64,000 nt of DNA from Aureimonas sp. AU20 (GTDB taxonomy: Bacteria; Pseudomonadota; Alphaproteobacteria; Rhizobiales; Rhizobiaceae). The stretch covers positions 62,001-126,000 of the forward strand of contig NZ_CP006367.1 in NCBI RefSeq assembly GCF_001442755.1. The letters are read 5' to 3'. Shown in pieces: positions 39,197 to 47,566 of this stretch. Under the pieces are notes generated by a model, which worked only from the letters and a program-made list of their open reading frames with translations, had not been told where the DNA came from and searched no databases. How positions within the stretch are numbered: position 1 is the stretch's first letter; every line of letters begins with the position of its first letter. The translations under genes were made by a program, and so were the position numbers.

Positions 39197-39673
39197 TCAG
39201 GCCGCTTCCAAGGCGGGATGGGGAAAATGCAGCCCACCCGCGATGCGGTTCCAGGCGTTGATCTGCGCGACGACGAGCGTCAGGAGAAGCGTGTCCTCCG
39301 GCGAGAAACCCGCGGGAGGAGCGGCCTCGGCTGACGCGCGAGCGCCGGGGAGCGTGAGATGTTCGGCAAAGGCCAGAGCCGCCTTTTCGCGGGGGGAGAA
39401 GGCTGGGCTTTCCCGCCACACGGCGAGAAGATCGAGCTTGGCGGCCTCGACGCCGATGCGTCTGGCGACGTTCAGATGAAACGCCACGCAGAAGGCGCAG
39501 CCATTGATCTGCGACACCCTGAGCTTGACGAGCTCGCTCAGCCGCTTGTCGAAGCCGGCCTCGTCCACCGCCTTGCCGAGCGTGAACAGCGCGGCATAGG
39601 CCGCGGGAGCCGTGGTGCGAAAAGACTCGATCGAGAAACCCGAGGCCTCGGCCTCGACGGCAGCACTCGCCAT
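39197..39673 (-). CDS. Carboxymuconolactone decarboxylase/AhpD-like peroxidase-family protein
   Basis: A 158-residue all-helical CMD/AhpD fold protein. The redox centre is NGCAFCVAFH with C59, C62 and H66, preceded by E47 in RLSELVKLRVSQ. It probably acts as a thiol-dependent hydroperoxide-handling enzyme. The C-terminal half carries the family's LTLVVAQINAWNRIAGGL. It is divergently transcribed from a MarR gene across a 77-base gap with a palindromic site, a typical peroxide/organic-stress pair. Confidence 0.92.
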   Translation of the reverse strand: MASAAVEAEASGFSIESFRTTAPAAYAALFTLGKAVDEAGFDKRLSELVKLRVSQINGCAFCVAFHLNVARRIGVEAAKLDLLAVWRESPAFSPREKAALAFAEHLTLPGARASAEAAPPAGFSPEDTLLLTLVVAQINAWNRIAGGLHFPHPALEAA

Positions 39674-39689
39674 GGTTCGGCAACTCCTT

Positions 39690-39730
39690 TAATGTCAGAA
39701 CACGAACATAATATCAGAGCACTGACATTA
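39690..39730. promoter_or_regulatory. Likely MarR operator
   Basis: Nine-base arms TAATGTCAG (39690-39698) and CTGACATTA (39722-39730) flank a 23-base A+T-richer centre that contains a second small dyad, TCAG-AGCA-CTGA. It sits exactly between the divergent AhpD-like and MarR starts. Confidence 0.6.
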
Positions 39731-39750
39731 CGCAAGGCGGAGGGGAACCG

Positions 39751-40203
39751 ATGGGATTGCCGGAGGCAGGTGAAGGCAAGCGCGGGGAACAGGGGCATCT
39801 CGGCTACCTGCTGCGGCAGGCGTCGAACGCGCATCGTCTCCGCGTGGACGGGGCGCTGAGCGATCTCGACCTGACGCATCCCCAGTTCTCGGTGCTGACG
39901 ATGCTGGCCGCCTATCCCGGCACCAGCAACGCGGATCTGGCGCGTCTGGCGCTCCTGACGCCCCAGACCATGAGCGTCATCGTCGCCAATCTCCTCAAGG
40001 CGGGCTTGGTCGAGCGCCGCGCACACGCGGTTCACGGGCGCATTCAGACGATCGAACTGACGCCGGCGGGAGAGGCGATCCTGGCGAAGGCCAAGGAGCG
40101 CGTCTACGGGCTGGAGGCCGGCATGGTGGCCGGCCTTTCCGCCGAAGATCGGCGGATCGTCCAGGACTGGCTCGTCCGGCTCGCCAAGCCGGATATGGGC
40201 TAG
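39751..40203 (+). CDS. MarR family transcriptional regulator
   Basis: A 150-residue winged-helix regulator with the MarR layout: dimerisation helix RQASNAHRLRVDGALSDLDLT, recognition region TSNADLARLALLTPQTMSVIVANLL, and wing RAHAVHGRIQTIELTPAGEAIL. No Cys is present in the first half, so an OhrR-type peroxidatic switch is unlikely. It probably represses itself and the divergent AhpD-like gene through the palindrome between them. Confidence 0.92.
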   Translation: MGLPEAGEGKRGEQGHLGYLLRQASNAHRLRVDGALSDLDLTHPQFSVLTMLAAYPGTSNADLARLALLTPQTMSVIVANLLKAGLVERRAHAVHGRIQTIELTPAGEAILAKAKERVYGLEAGMVAGLSAEDRRIVQDWLVRLAKPDMG

Positions 40204-40229
40204 AGATTGCTCGACAACCCAGCTGGGGT

Positions 40230-40847
40230 TCAAGCGCGGCGGACGAGACTCCAGATCGCGGCGCCGCCGAGGATCAGGGCCGCGCTCCGGTTGAGCCGGG
40301 CGAGGACGGAGGGGCGGCGCAGGACATGGCGCGCCCGCGCCGCCAAGGCGGCATAGGGCGTCATGACGAGGAAGAGCACGAGCGTCGTCAGGACGACCAG
40401 CACCGCATAGTCGGCAGGGCCGACATGCTGGAGATCCACCAGCGTCGGCAAGAGCGCGAGATAGAAGACGATGGTCTTGGGGTTGGCGAGTGTCACCGTC
40501 AGCCCGGCCAGGAAGCTGCCGAGCACCGTCTCCGACGCCATGGCCTCGACCTCGGCGGCATTGCCGGCGGCGCGCCAGAGCTTCCACGCGAGATAGCCGA
40601 GATAGGCGGCGGCCACGAAGCGAACAATCGTGAACAATTCGCCCATCGCCTGCGCCACAAGCGCGAGGCCGAACACGGCGGCCGTGAGGAAGGTGAGATC
40701 GCCCAGGATCAGCCCGAGCGTGAAGCCCATGGCCTGCCGGAAGCCGGCGCCGAGCGCGCGGGCGACGAGCGCCACCACGCCGGGGCCGGGAATGGCGGCG
40801 GCGAGCGCCAGCGCCAGCGCATAGGCGAGAAAGCCGGCGGCGCTCAT
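40230..40847 (-). CDS. LysE/RhtB family amino-acid exporter
   Basis: A 205-residue inner-membrane protein with six hydrophobic helices. The family start [16 protein letters not shown] and the [19 protein letters not shown] motif identify LysE/RhtB. Its ATG overlaps the dut stop as ATGA, so it is coupled to coaBC-dut. Substrate unknown. Confidence 0.92.
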   Translation of the reverse strand: MSAAGFLAYALALALAAAIPGPGVVALVARALGAGFRQAMGFTLGLILGDLTFLTAAVFGLALVAQAMGELFTIVRFVAAAYLGYLAWKLWRAAGNAAEVEAMASETVLGSFLAGLTVTLANPKTIVFYLALLPTLVDLQHVGPADYAVLVVLTTLVLFLVMTPYAALAARARHVLRRPSVLARLNRSAALILGGAAIWSLVRRA

Positions 40848-41311
40848 GCGCGGCCCGTGGAGCCGAAGCCCCCCGCCCCGCGCGCGGTCTCGCCGACCCC
40901 GTCCACCTCGGCGAAGCGCGCCTGCGGCGCGGTGGCGACGACGAGCTGCGCGATGCGCTCGCCCCGCGTCACCACGAAGGGCTCGGAGCCGAGATTGACG
41001 AGGATCGCCATGACCTCGCCGCGATAATCGCTGTCGATCGTGCCCGGCGTGTTGAGCACCGTGACGCCGTGGCGCGCCGCCAGCCCCGAGCGCGGCCGCA
41101 CCTGAATCTCGAAGCCCTCGGGAATGTCGAACACGAGACCGCTCGGCACGAGCGCCCGGCCGAGCGGCGGTATCGTCACGTCCGTTTCCACGGCGGCGCG
41201 CAGGTCCGCACCGGCGGCCCCGGCACTGGCATAGGCCGGCAGGTCCAGCCCCTCGGCATGGGGCAGGCGGTGAACGCCGATATGGGGGCCAGTGCTGGGA
41301 AGTTCGCTCAT
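40844..41311 (-). CDS. dut: dUTP diphosphatase (dUTPase)
   Basis: A 155-residue trimeric dUTPase that hydrolyses dUTP to dUMP. The five motifs are visible: [39 protein letters not shown] and the C-terminal arm [11 protein letters not shown]. It overlaps coaBC upstream and the exporter downstream by four bases each (ATGA), marking a tight operon. coaBC-dut is a conserved Rhizobiales pair. Confidence 0.97.
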   Translation of the reverse strand: MSELPSTGPHIGVHRLPHAEGLDLPAYASAGAAGADLRAAVETDVTIPPLGRALVPSGLVFDIPEGFEIQVRPRSGLAARHGVTVLNTPGTIDSDYRGEVMAILVNLGSEPFVVTRGERIAQLVVATAPQARFAEVDGVGETARGAGGFGSTGRA

Positions 41312-42537
41312 GGCGCGCGCTCCGTCTCGAGAAGCATCCGGCTTATCTCGGCGGCGAGCCGTTCGGCAACCTCCTCCTTGGCCAGCTCGGGCCATTCCTC
41401 CACACCCGCGCGCGAGACGAGCTTCACCGCGTTGCATGCGCCGCCCATGACGCCCCCCGACACATCGTTGGCGACGATGAGATCGGCGCCCTTGGCCTCC
41501 AGCTTTCGCGCGGCATTGCCGAGGAGATCGTCGGTCTCGGCGGCGAAACCCACCACGATGCGGGGGCGGCGCGGGCCGGTGCCGACGTGACGCAGAATGT
41601 CGGGGTTCTCCACCAGCGGCAGGGCGGGCGGGCCCTCGCCGGCGCGTTTCTTGATCTTGGCGCCGGCCTCGGATTGCGTCCGCCAGTCCGCCACGGCGGC
41701 AACGAAGACGGCGGCATCGACGGGCAGTTCCGCTTCCACCGCTGCCAGCATCTCGCGCGCCGTCTCCACATGCCGGGTGCGAAGGCCGGCGGGATCGGGC
41801 AGCGCCACGGGGCCGGACACGAGAACCACCTCCGCCCCCAGCTGGGCAAGGCTTTCGGCGATCGCGTGCCCTTGCCGGCCGGACGAGCGGTTGGCGATGT
41901 AGCGCACGGGGTCGATCGGCTCGTGCGTCGGGCCGGAGGTGACGAGGACGCGCCGGCCGGCGAGCGGGCGCACTGCCGGTGCGAGAAGCGCCTCGGCGGC
42001 GGCCACGATTTCCAGCGGCTCAGCCATGCGCCCCTCGCCCGCCTCGCCGCTTTCTGCCATCTCGCCCCGGTTGGGCCCGACGAAATGGAGCCCATCGGCC
42101 TTCAGGGTGATGAGGCTGCGGCGCGTGGCGGGATGCGCCCACATGGCGGGGTTCATCGCAGGGGCCAGCAGCACGGGCGCGTTGGTGGCCAGAAGAATGG
42201 CGCCGGCGAGATCGTCGCCGATCCCGGCCGCCATCTTGCCCATGCGCGTGGCGCTGGCCGGCGCCAGGATCACCAGATCGGCCGAGCGCGCGAGGCGGAT
42301 ATGGCCGACATCGTGCTCGTCGTCCCGGCTGAAGAGTTCGCCATAGACCTTGGTGCCGGCCAGCGCCCCGAGCGACAGGGGCGTCACGAACTCGGCCGCC
42401 GCCGCCGTCATGACCGGCGTCACCCTGGTGCCGCGCTCGCGCAGGCGGCGCACGAGATCCAGGCATTTGTACGCCGCGATGCCGCCGCCGACGATGAGGA
42501 GGATGCGCTTGTCGGCAAGGATCGAAGCTGCGGTCAT
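41308..42537 (-). CDS. coaBC: Bifunctional phosphopantothenoylcysteine decarboxylase/synthetase (CoaBC)
   Basis: A 409-residue fusion for coenzyme A synthesis. The N-terminal CoaC flavoprotein domain has [36 protein letters not shown] and PAMNPAMW. The CoaB synthetase domain has [41 protein letters not shown] and the late [11 protein letters not shown] 42537 fits known N termini. In related genomes ubiB lies directly upstream; here a toxin-antitoxin pair intervenes. Confidence 0.96.
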   Translation of the reverse strand: MTAASILADKRILLIVGGGIAAYKCLDLVRRLRERGTRVTPVMTAAAAEFVTPLSLGALAGTKVYGELFSRDDEHDVGHIRLARSADLVILAPASATRMGKMAAGIGDDLAGAILLATNAPVLLAPAMNPAMWAHPATRRSLITLKADGLHFVGPNRGEMAESGEAGEGRMAEPLEIVAAAEALLAPAVRPLAGRRVLVTSGPTHEPIDPVRYIANRSSGRQGHAIAESLAQLGAEVVLVSGPVALPDPAGLRTRHVETAREMLAAVEAELPVDAAVFVAAVADWRTQSEAGAKIKKRAGEGPPALPLVENPDILRHVGTGPRRPRIVVGFAAETDDLLGNAARKLEAKGADLIVANDVSGGVMGGACNAVKLVSRAGVEEWPELAKEEVAERLAAEISRMLLETERAP

Positions 42538-42548
42538 GAGCGCTCGCG

Positions 42549-42944
42549 TCACAAGGCGGGGCGAATGTCGGTGTGGACGAAGTCGTCGCCCTTGAAGAGA
42601 AGAGGAGCGTTGTGTCGACGCGCCAACGCATAGGCGAAGCAATCGCCATAGTTCAGTTTGGCGGGATGCCCGGAGCCGCGCCCGAAACGCCGATGGGCAT
42701 CGATCGCCAATTCCATCTGCGGGGCGTCGAAGGCACGCAGTTCCACGCCGCCCAGTTCTAGAAGCGCGTCGAGGCGGGAGACTCCCTCCTGCCCCCAGCG
42801 AGAGCGAACGACGATATACGCTTCGACCGCCGTGGCAGAAGAAAGCACGAGGTCCGTTCTGGAACCCAGGAAAGCGCCAAACTGTGCCGCATCAGGCTCT
42901 CTCGCGATGATCGCCACCAACGCGGATGTGTCAATGACGATCAC
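42549..42944 (-). CDS. VapC/FitB-type PIN-domain toxin
   Basis: A 131-residue PIN RNase. The acidic active-site residues are D5 (VIDTSA), E41 (TAVEAY), D101 (LNYGDCFAYALA) and D120/D121 (LLFKGDDF). The KLNYGD...LLFKGDDFxxTDI pattern is typical of VapC/FitB. The start is GTG 42944, overlapping the antitoxin stop as GTGA. It is expected to cleave a specific RNA, commonly initiator tRNA for VapC, when not bound by its antitoxin. Confidence 0.93.
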   Translation of the reverse strand: MIVIDTSALVAIIAREPDAAQFGAFLGSRTDLVLSSATAVEAYIVVRSRWGQEGVSRLDALLELGGVELRAFDAPQMELAIDAHRRFGRGSGHPAKLNYGDCFAYALARRHNAPLLFKGDDFVHTDIRPAL

Positions 42945-43201
42945 GGAACGAAGTCGTTGATCTCGTCCGACACAGCCTTCTGGTCAAAAGGCTCCAGCGG
43001 CGGGTGGGCAAGCGCCATGATCCGCTCGAACCGCTCGCGCGCGTCCGCCTCGCTTCTGTAGGGAGACTGCGGCACCTCCTCGACGAGCGCTTGCAAGGCC
43101 AAGCGCAGATCTTGCTCCATCGAGCGACCGTTGTGGGCTGCGCGAATCTGGAGCTTGCGCTTGAGATCCTCGTCGATGTTGCGAATGGTCAAGCTGGCCA
43201 T
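42941..43201 (-). CDS. FitA/VapB-type ribbon-helix-helix antitoxin
   Basis: An 86-residue antitoxin with the FitA-like N-terminal RHH domain (MASLTIRNIDEDLKRKLQIRAAHNGRSMEQDLRLAL) and an acidic C-terminal tail that would cap the toxin. It precedes and overlaps the toxin. A perfect palindrome 41 bases upstream is the probable operator. The RHH type differs from the AbrB-type VapB proteins. Confidence 0.92.
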   Translation of the reverse strand: MASLTIRNIDEDLKRKLQIRAAHNGRSMEQDLRLALQALVEEVPQSPYRSEADARERFERIMALAHPPLEPFDQKAVSDEINDFVP

Positions 43202-43241
43202 GACGCGATCCTCCTGTGTGAAAGATACGCCTCCAGAATCA

Positions 43242-43258
43242 TGATTGCAATGCAATCA
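43242..43258. promoter_or_regulatory. Likely operator of the toxin-antitoxin operon
   Basis: TGATTGCA-A-TGCAATCA is a perfect 8-bp dyad, upstream of the antitoxin start and touching the ubiB stop region (its last bases overlap the intergenic side of ubiB). The half-site resembles the TGCTATCA half-site reported for gonococcal FitAB, differing at one base. Confidence 0.6.
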
Positions 43259-43260
43259 CC

Positions 43261-44847
43261 CTACCCGAAGGTCAGCTGCCAGGCGATCACCACCAGAGCG
43301 ATCGCCGAGGCGATCTGGGCGATGTGGCTGATCACGAGGCCGGTGCGCGATTCCTTGGCGAGTTCCAGAAGATCGTCGTCGTTGATGTGGATGCCGTTCT
43401 CGATGAGGTCCGGCATGTTCTTGGCAAAGACTTCCAGACCCGTCGCGAAGTCGGGCAGGCGCTTGGCGATGCGCCCCAGCGCCTCCAGCCCCTCGCGCGC
43501 GTCGCGCAGCTTCGCCGCCGGGCCGATCTCCGACAGGATATAGTCCGACACGACCGGCTCGGCCGCCTGCCACATGTTGAAGCGCGGGTCGTAGGAGCGC
43601 GCAACGCCTTCCACCACGACCATGGTCTTCTGCAGCAGAACTAGCTCGGGCCGGGCATGCATGTCGAAGAGCTCCGTCACCTCGAAGAGAAGCGTCAGGA
43701 GATGGCCCATGGAGATGGTCTCGGCCGGCTGGCCGTGGATCGGCTCGCCGATGGCGCGAAGGGCCTGCGCGAAGGACAGGACGTCCTGATTGCGCGGCAC
43801 GTAGCCCGCCTCGAAATGCACCTCGGCGACGCGGCGATAATCGCGCTGGATGAAGCCGTAAAGAATCTCGGCTAGGAAGCGGCGCGAGTCCGCCGACAGG
43901 CGGCCGACGATGCCGAGATCGACCGCAACGATCGTGCCGTCCGGGGCGACGAAGAGGTTTCCCGGATGCATGTCGGCATGGAAGAAGCCGTCGCGCATGG
44001 AATGGCGCAGGAAGGCCTGGATCAGGTTGACGCCGAGGCGCGGCAGGTCGTGGCCCGCCGCGCGCACGGCGGCCACGTCGTTCATCTTGATGCCGTCCAC
44101 CCATTCCATGGTGAGGACGTCGCGGCCCGTGCGCTCCCAGTCGATGCCGGGCACGCGAAAACCGGGATCGTCCCTGGTGTTGTCGGCCATCTCGGAGGAA
44201 GCCGCAGCCTCTAGGCGCAGGTCCATCTCGATGCGGGTGGACTGGGCCAGCGTTTCCACCACGGCGACGGGCCGCAGGCGCCGCGACGAGGGCACCACGA
44301 TCTCGAGCACACGGGCGATGAAGGCGAAGGCCTGCATCTCGCGCAGGAAGCGCACGCGCACGCCCGGTCGGATGACCTTGACCGCGACGAAACGCTCCTC
44401 GCCCTCGCGCGTCAGGACGCGGGCCTTGTGGACCTGGGCGATCGAGGCGGCGCCCACGACCTCGCCGAACTCGATGAACAGATCGTCGATGCGCCGGCCG
44501 AGCGTCACCTCGATCGTCTCGATTGCGACCTGCCGGGGATAGGGCGGCACCTTGTCCTGCAGGTCGCTGAGCTCCAGCGCGATTTCGGTGCCGACGATGT
44601 CGGGCCGCGTGGCGAGGAACTGGCCGAGCTTGACGTAGGACGGCCCGAGCCGGTTCAGCGCGGCGGCGAGCCGGTCCTTGCGCGCCCGGCGCACGGCCGA
44701 GCGGCGCGCCAAAAGCCCCGCCGCCTTGTGGGCGAGCGCCGCCATGGGCGGCAGGCCTTCTGCGGGAAGCGCGGAAAAGACGCCCTCGCGGGCCATGATC
44801 CAGACCGCCCGGACGAGGGCGATCGTGCCGGTGACGGGATTGCTCAC
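43261..44847 (-). CDS. ubiB: Ubiquinone biosynthesis regulatory kinase-like protein UbiB
   Basis: A 528-residue ABC1/ADCK-family protein needed for ubiquinone production. It has the family KxGQ motif (YVKLGQFLATRPDI), an Ala-rich nucleotide loop (GAASIAQVHKA), catalytic residues in HADMHPGNLFV and DLGIVGRL, and two C-terminal hydrophobic helices that anchor it to the membrane. The start is GTG 44847 (SNPVTGTIALVRAVW), 5 bases after the ubiE stop. A much longer upstream frame is the shadow of ubiE. Confidence 0.95.
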   Translation of the reverse strand: MSNPVTGTIALVRAVWIMAREGVFSALPAEGLPPMAALAHKAAGLLARRSAVRRARKDRLAAALNRLGPSYVKLGQFLATRPDIVGTEIALELSDLQDKVPPYPRQVAIETIEVTLGRRIDDLFIEFGEVVGAASIAQVHKARVLTREGEERFVAVKVIRPGVRVRFLREMQAFAFIARVLEIVVPSSRRLRPVAVVETLAQSTRIEMDLRLEAAASSEMADNTRDDPGFRVPGIDWERTGRDVLTMEWVDGIKMNDVAAVRAAGHDLPRLGVNLIQAFLRHSMRDGFFHADMHPGNLFVAPDGTIVAVDLGIVGRLSADSRRFLAEILYGFIQRDYRRVAEVHFEAGYVPRNQDVLSFAQALRAIGEPIHGQPAETISMGHLLTLLFEVTELFDMHARPELVLLQKTMVVVEGVARSYDPRFNMWQAAEPVVSDYILSEIGPAAKLRDAREGLEALGRIAKRLPDFATGLEVFAKNMPDLIENGIHINDDDLLELAKESRTGLVISHIAQIASAIALVVIAWQLTFG

Positions 44848-44852
44848 GCTGA

Positions 44853-45632
44853 TTACAGCTTCCAGCCGGAATGGATGGCCGAGATGCCGCCCGTCAGGTT
44901 GCGATAGGAGACGCGCTCGAAGCCGGCCTTGCGGATGGCGCTCGCGAAATTCACCTGATTGGGAAAGCGGCGGATGGATTCCACGAGATATTCGTAGGAA
45001 TCGCGGTCCTTCGCCACGGCCTGGCCGATGGCGGGAATGGCCTTGAAGCTCCAGAGATCGTAGAGCTTGTCGAGAACCGGCAGCTCGACCTCGGAGAATT
45101 CGAGGCACAGGAAGCGCCCGCCCGGCTTCAGGACGCGGTAGGCCTCCGACAGGGCGAGGTCGATGCGCGGCACGTTGCGGATGCCGAAGGCGATCGTATA
45201 GGCGTCGAAGCTCTCAGCCGGCAGCTTCAGATCCTCGGCATTGCCTTCCACGAAGAGAAGATTCTCGTCCAGCCCGCGCTTCTTGGCGCGCTCGGCGCCG
45301 ACCGCCAGCATGGAGCCGTTGATGTCGAGCACCGTGCCCTCGGCCTGCCGGTTCGAGGCTTCCACGATGCGCATGGCGACGTCGCCCGTGCCACCGGCGA
45401 CATCCAGAAAGCGCCAGCCGGGCCGCTTGGACGGGGCCAGCCAATTGACCAGCGCGTCCTTCCAGAGCCGGTGCATGCCGCCCGACATGAGGTCGTTCAT
45501 GATGTCGTAGCGCTCGGCCACGCGGTGGAACACCTCGTTGACGCGCGCCTGCTTCTCGTCGCGGCCCGAGACGGTCTCGAAGCCGTAGGACGTTTCCATT
45601 CCTTCCGCGGAGCCGACTCGGGACTCGGACAT
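44853..45632 (-). CDS. ubiE: Ubiquinone/menaquinone C-methyltransferase UbiE
   Basis: A 259-residue SAM-dependent methyltransferase acting on the quinone ring. Conserved blocks are [38 protein letters not shown] motif [35 protein letters not shown] and the C terminus [15 protein letters not shown]. It forms the ubiE-ubiB unit and is divergent from mutM, as in most Rhizobiales. Confidence 0.97.
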   Translation of the reverse strand: MSESRVGSAEGMETSYGFETVSGRDEKQARVNEVFHRVAERYDIMNDLMSGGMHRLWKDALVNWLAPSKRPGWRFLDVAGGTGDVAMRIVEASNRQAEGTVLDINGSMLAVGAERAKKRGLDENLLFVEGNAEDLKLPAESFDAYTIAFGIRNVPRIDLALSEAYRVLKPGGRFLCLEFSEVELPVLDKLYDLWSFKAIPAIGQAVAKDRDSYEYLVESIRRFPNQVNFASAIRKAGFERVSYRNLTGGISAIHSGWKL

Positions 45633-45803
45633 GGGTTCACCTCGTGCGTTGGACCTGGGCGCAAGCCGGCCTATAGGAGAGGCGGCCGGCGGGAGCGCCC
45701 TTTCGATTTTGCGCCGGTCTTAACGCAAGCGACCGGCGAGCGCCATCGCGTCGGCGGCCGGGAACCGCGCTATGACGACAAGCCAGTACGACAGGTAGGT
45801 GAC

Positions 45804-46712
45804 ATGCCCGAATTGCCAGAGGTGGAGACGGTGCGTCGCGGCTTGCAGCCGGTGATGGAGGGCGCGCGGATCGAGCGGGTCGAGGCGCGCCGGCCGGACC
45901 TGCGCTTTCCCCTGCCCGAGCGCCTCGCCGAGCGGATCGAGGGCCGCCGCATCGAGAGCCTGTCGCGCCGGGCGAAGTATCTCCTGGCCGATCTCGAAGG
46001 CGGTCTCGTGCTCGCCATGCATCTCGGCATGTCCGGCTCGTTCCGCATCGAGACGGCGGAGGGCGACGGAGCCTCCGCGCCGGTGGCGGGCGCGGCCTTC
46101 CATCTCGCCCGCAGCGAGGACCGGCTGCACGACCATGTGATCTTCCATCTCGCGCGGCCGGAAGGCGGCCCGGCGCGCATCGTCTTCAACGACCCGCGCC
46201 GCTTCGGCTACATGACGCTGGTGCCCAAGGCCGAGATGGCGGACCACCCGCATTTTCGCGCCCTCGGCCTGGAGCCGACCGGCAACGCCCTGTCGGGCGC
46301 CGATCTCGCGCCGCGCTTTCGGGGCAAGGCTGCGCCCTTGAAGGCCGCGCTGCTCGACCAGACGATCATCGCGGGCCTCGGCAATATCTATGTCTGCGAG
46401 GCGTTGTGGCGCGCCCGCCTGTCGCCCCGGCGCGAGGCGGGTTCGATCGTGAAGAAGGACGGCACGGCGACGCAGCGGCTCGACACGCTCGCCCTTCACA
46501 TTCGTGAGACCATCGCCGACGCGATCGAGGCCGGCGGCTCCACCTTGCGGGACTATCGGCAAGCCGACGGGAGCCTTGGCTATTTCCAGCATCGCTTCAA
46601 CGTCTACGACCGCGAGGGCGAGCCCTGCCGGCACGAGACCTGTCGCGGCATCGTCCAGCGCATCGTCCAGTCCGGCCGTTCGACCTTTTTTTGCCCGGTG
46701 TGCCAGCGCTGA
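45804..46712 (+). CDS. mutM: Formamidopyrimidine-DNA glycosylase (Fpg/MutM)
   Basis: A 302-residue base-excision-repair glycosylase/AP lyase that removes 8-oxoguanine. The catalytic N-terminal [13 protein letters not shown] (Pro2, Glu3) and Lys in SRRAKYLL are intact. The helix-two-turn-helix has [18 protein letters not shown]. The C-terminal zinc finger C-x4-C...CPVC is complete ([14 protein letters not shown]). ATG 45804 exposes the required Pro2. Confidence 0.97.
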   Translation: MPELPEVETVRRGLQPVMEGARIERVEARRPDLRFPLPERLAERIEGRRIESLSRRAKYLLADLEGGLVLAMHLGMSGSFRIETAEGDGASAPVAGAAFHLARSEDRLHDHVIFHLARPEGGPARIVFNDPRRFGYMTLVPKAEMADHPHFRALGLEPTGNALSGADLAPRFRGKAAPLKAALLDQTIIAGLGNIYVCEALWRARLSPRREAGSIVKKDGTATQRLDTLALHIRETIADAIEAGGSTLRDYRQADGSLGYFQHRFNVYDREGEPCRHETCRGIVQRIVQSGRSTFFCPVCQR

Positions 46713-46813
46713 TCCGGAAACGGAAGCAAACCGGCTCCCCGAGTCCCCCTGTCGCAGGACCCTGTTTAAACCAGGCGTGAGGCCTACGATCCCTTGGGGG
46801 CAAAGGCCGCCGA

Positions 46814-47566
46814 ATGAGAGCAGGATCGATTTTGGACACGACGCCGATCAGGAACGATCTTAAGGCCAAGACCGGCGCGGCTGGGGCGCTGAGCCTCGAC
46901 GTGCGGGGCCTCGCCAAATCCGTCGGCGCCGACCGGCAGCTTTTCTCGGGGCTCGACCTTGCGGTGCGGCCGGGCGAAGTGGTGGCGATCGTCGGGGAAT
47001 CGGGCGTCGGCAAGTCGACCCTCCTCAACATCCTGGCGGGGCTCGACGACGCGGACCAGGGCGAGGTCCGCATCGAGACGACGGAACTCGGCGCCTTGGG
47101 CGAGGCGGCGCGCACGAAGCTGCGGCGCGAGCGGATCGGCTTCGTCTTCCAGGCCTTCCACATCCTGCCCTATCTCACGCTCCGGCAGAACGTCGCCCTG
47201 CCGCTGGCGCTCGTCTCGGCCGACCGCGCGACGATCGAGGGACGCGCGGACGCGATGCTGGAGGCGGTCGGACTCGGCACGCGCGGCGGCGACTATGCCC
47301 GCGATCTGTCGGGCGGCGAGATGCAGCGCGTCGCCATCGCCCGCGCCCTCGTCCATCGCCCAGCGCTGATCCTCGCCGACGAGCCGACCGGCAATCTCGA
47401 CCCGGAAACCGCCGGCCGCATCCTGGCGCTGTTTGCCGAGCGGGCGCGCGAGGGCGGCTCGGCCGCCGTGATCGTCACCCATTCGCGCGCAACGGCCGCG
47501 ATTGCCGACCGGGTCCTGGTTCTCACCCGCCAAGGCCTCGAAGCCGGCGAAGGGCCGGCGGCGTGA
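46814..47566 (+). CDS. ABC transporter ATP-binding protein (YbbA/LolD-like)
   Basis: A 250-residue ATPase: Walker A GESGVGKST, Q-loop VFQAFHILP, signature LSGGEMQR, Walker B LILADEPTGNLD and H-loop VIVTHS. LILADEPTGNLDPETA is characteristic of the MacB/LolD/YbbA branch. Its stop overlaps the permease start as GTGA. The first 25 residues are not part of the domain, so a later TTG (46832) start is possible. It forms an export-type cassette with the next two genes. Confidence 0.92.
   Translation: MRAGSILDTTPIRNDLKAKTGAAGALSLDVRGLAKSVGADRQLFSGLDLAVRPGEVVAIVGESGVGKSTLLNILAGLDDADQGEVRIETTELGALGEAARTKLRRERIGFVFQAFHILPYLTLRQNVALPLALVSADRATIEGRADAMLEAVGLGTRGGDYARDLSGGEMQRVAIARALVHRPALILADEPTGNLDPETAGRILALFAERAREGGSAAVIVTHSRATAAIADRVLVLTRQGLEAGEGPAA

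Noticed and set aside
40844..40847. Frameshift or fusion between dut and the exporter gene
   Set aside because: The overlap is a normal ATGA stop/start junction, repeated between coaBC and dut.
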